From positions 1-64,000 of the forward strand of contig CBDCMS010000002.1 in the NCBI GenBank assembly GCA_965219005.1: a stretch of 64,000 nucleotides of DNA. Direction: 5' to 3'. The notes beneath the pieces are model-generated. The model did no database searches. It had not been told where the DNA came from and was given only the letters and a program-made list of their open reading frames with translations. A program made the translations under genes and the position numbers. The DNA comes from CAUZIZ01 sp965219005. Its GTDB lineage: Bacteria; Acidobacteriota; UBA6911; RPQK01; JAJDTT01. This document shows positions 62,877 to 64,000 of the stretch, in pieces (the stretch's first letter is position 1; every line of letters begins with the position of its first letter).

Positions 62877-63962
62877 ATGGCGAATGGACTCAAGATCGCA
62901 GTGATCCCAGGTGACGGAACCGGACCGGAAGTGACCCGAGAGGCTTGCAAGGTCCTTGAGGCCGTGGCATCTCTGGAGGATTTCCGCTACGAGACTGTTG
63001 AATTTGACTATGGGGGAGACCGCTATCTCCGGACCGGTGAGATCATCACCGAGCAGCAGATCGATGACTTCAGGGAGTTTGACGTCATGTACCTGGGTGC
63101 GATCGGCCATCCAGACGTGACTCCAGGGGTCCTGGAAAAGGGTCTGCTGCTGACGATTCGCTTTCAGCTGGATCAGTACATCAATCTGCGCCCCGTCAAA
63201 CTCTACCCGGGAGTCGATTGTCCACTCAAAGACAAGGGACCAGAAGACATCCAGTTCGAAGTGGTGCGTGAAAACACCGAAGATCTGTATTGCGGTGCCG
63301 GAGGATTCCTCCGCAAAGGCACCCCCCACGAAGTAGCAACACAGGAGATGATCGCCACACGTTTTGGCGCCGATCGATGCCTACGCTGGGCCTTCGAGCA
63401 CTGCCGAAGCCGAAACGATCGGAAACAGCTCACGCTCGTTCACAAGACCAATGTACTCACCTACGCTGCCGACCTCTGGTACCGCGCCTTCGAGGAAATG
63501 GGAGCCGCCGACTATCCTGATATCACCAGGGACTATAACCACATTGACGCAGCCTGTATGTGGTTCGTCAAGAATCCCGAATACTACGATACGATCGTCG
63601 TACCCAACATGTTCGGTGATATCATCACCGACCTGGGAGCAATGATCCAGGGAGGCCTGGGCGTGGCGGCAGGCGGAAACATCAACCCCGACCCCGGCGG
63701 CAGCAGCATGTTCGAATGCATGGGTGGCTCAGCACCTAAGTATACCGGCCAGGATGTGATCAACCCAATCGCCGCAATCGCAGCAATGAGCATGCTGTTG
63801 CGAGTCGCAGGAGATCACAAGGGGGACGAGAACATCCGTCGCGCAGGAGACCGGATCGAACAAGCCATCAGCCGAACGACTCCGAAAATGAAAAGCATGT
63901 CGGCGGGACGCATGGGGTACTCCACCAGTCAGGTCGGTAACCTGGTAGCCGAAGCGCTCTAG
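62877..63962 (+). CDS. Isopropylmalate/isocitrate dehydrogenase family protein
   Basis: A 361-residue NAD(P)-dependent beta-decarboxylating dehydrogenase. Key sites are IAVIPGDGTGPEVTREACKV, LLLTIRFQLDQYINLRPVKL with the substrate-binding Arg residues, VVRENTEDLYCGAGGFLRK, HKTNVLTYAADLW, DAACMWFVKNPEYYDTIVV and NMFGDIITDLGAMIQGGLG with the metal-binding Asp residues. The family includes 3-isopropylmalate dehydrogenase (leucine), isocitrate dehydrogenase and tartrate dehydrogenase. The loop near residues 75-85 favours IPMDH-like enzymes, but no leuC, leuD or gltA neighbour is visible to decide. The next gene probably starts at ATG 63997, cut by the window end. Confidence 0.85.
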   Translation: MANGLKIAVIPGDGTGPEVTREACKVLEAVASLEDFRYETVEFDYGGDRYLRTGEIITEQQIDDFREFDVMYLGAIGHPDVTPGVLEKGLLLTIRFQLDQYINLRPVKLYPGVDCPLKDKGPEDIQFEVVRENTEDLYCGAGGFLRKGTPHEVATQEMIATRFGADRCLRWAFEHCRSRNDRKQLTLVHKTNVLTYAADLWYRAFEEMGAADYPDITRDYNHIDAACMWFVKNPEYYDTIVVPNMFGDIITDLGAMIQGGLGVAAGGNINPDPGGSSMFECMGGSAPKYTGQDVINPIAAIAAMSMLLRVAGDHKGDENIRRAGDRIEQAISRTTPKMKSMSAGRMGYSTSQVGNLVAEAL

Positions 63963-64000
63963 ACCACTAAGCTGAAACTTCAACTACGAGGGAATCATGG

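Overview
The window looks like chromosomal DNA of a GC-rich Gram-negative bacterium, most probably a member of the Acidobacteriota. The supporting signs are a secreted GWxTD-domain protein, outer-membrane proteins (a TonB-dependent receptor and a beta-barrel), the order ffh-rpsP-khpA-rimM-trmD-rplS, and intergenic repeats built on a GCAGGTC-type unit. The lineage is an inference from gene content, not a measured placement.

The two parts of the window differ sharply. Positions 1 to about 42,690 are a mosaic of accessory DNA. They hold a tyrosine integrase split into two opposed pieces, an IS4-family element inserted in an M48 peptidase gene, a decayed IS1182-like element carrying a nested ISAzo13-like element, an intact IS1182-like element, a Tn3-family derivative with clear 38-bp ends plus two more Tn3-like ends, an IS6-family element, IS3 and IS21 fragments, and a complete IS21-family element. 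At least five pieces of serine recombinase lie between them. Resident genes survive among these (amidohydrolase 5125-6438, outer-membrane barrel 11439-12335, TonB-dependent receptor 15083-17014, secreted protein 18176-19267). Many others are broken: Sir2 deacetylase, a SAM methyltransferase, an HSP90-like ATPase with its partner, VapC, and a HigB-like toxin.

The centre of this part (22.1-38.6 kb) is a DNA-repair and defence island. It has a solitary SMC/RecF-like ATPase (22102-24270), an Mre11/Rad50-type pair related to YhaO and YhaN (28240-29508 and 24707-28240), a VapBC pair, a divergent AddB/AddA-like nuclease-helicase pair (30657-36807), and the first two genes of a BREX system, brxA and a brxB cut short by an IS6-family insertion. 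The nucleases and helicase keep their catalytic motifs, so the two DNA-end-processing pairs look functional while the BREX genes are a remnant. Whether these genes work as one anti-phage or plasmid-control system is untested.

From 42,691 to the end there is no mobile element and nearly every gene is an intact housekeeping gene: an alkaline-phosphatase-type sulfatase clipped at its 3' end by the IS21 element, the GWxTD protein, GreA, a class A penicillin-binding protein, a long-chain polyprenyl diphosphate synthase, metG-tatD, larC, argS with a secreted partner, a ThiE/TenI-like gene, the ffh-rplS cluster, and an isopropylmalate/isocitrate dehydrogenase. Several reading frames, including the GWxTD gene, break at homopolymer runs, so some apparent pseudogenes may be sequence errors. 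I saw no CRISPR array and no tRNA or rRNA gene.
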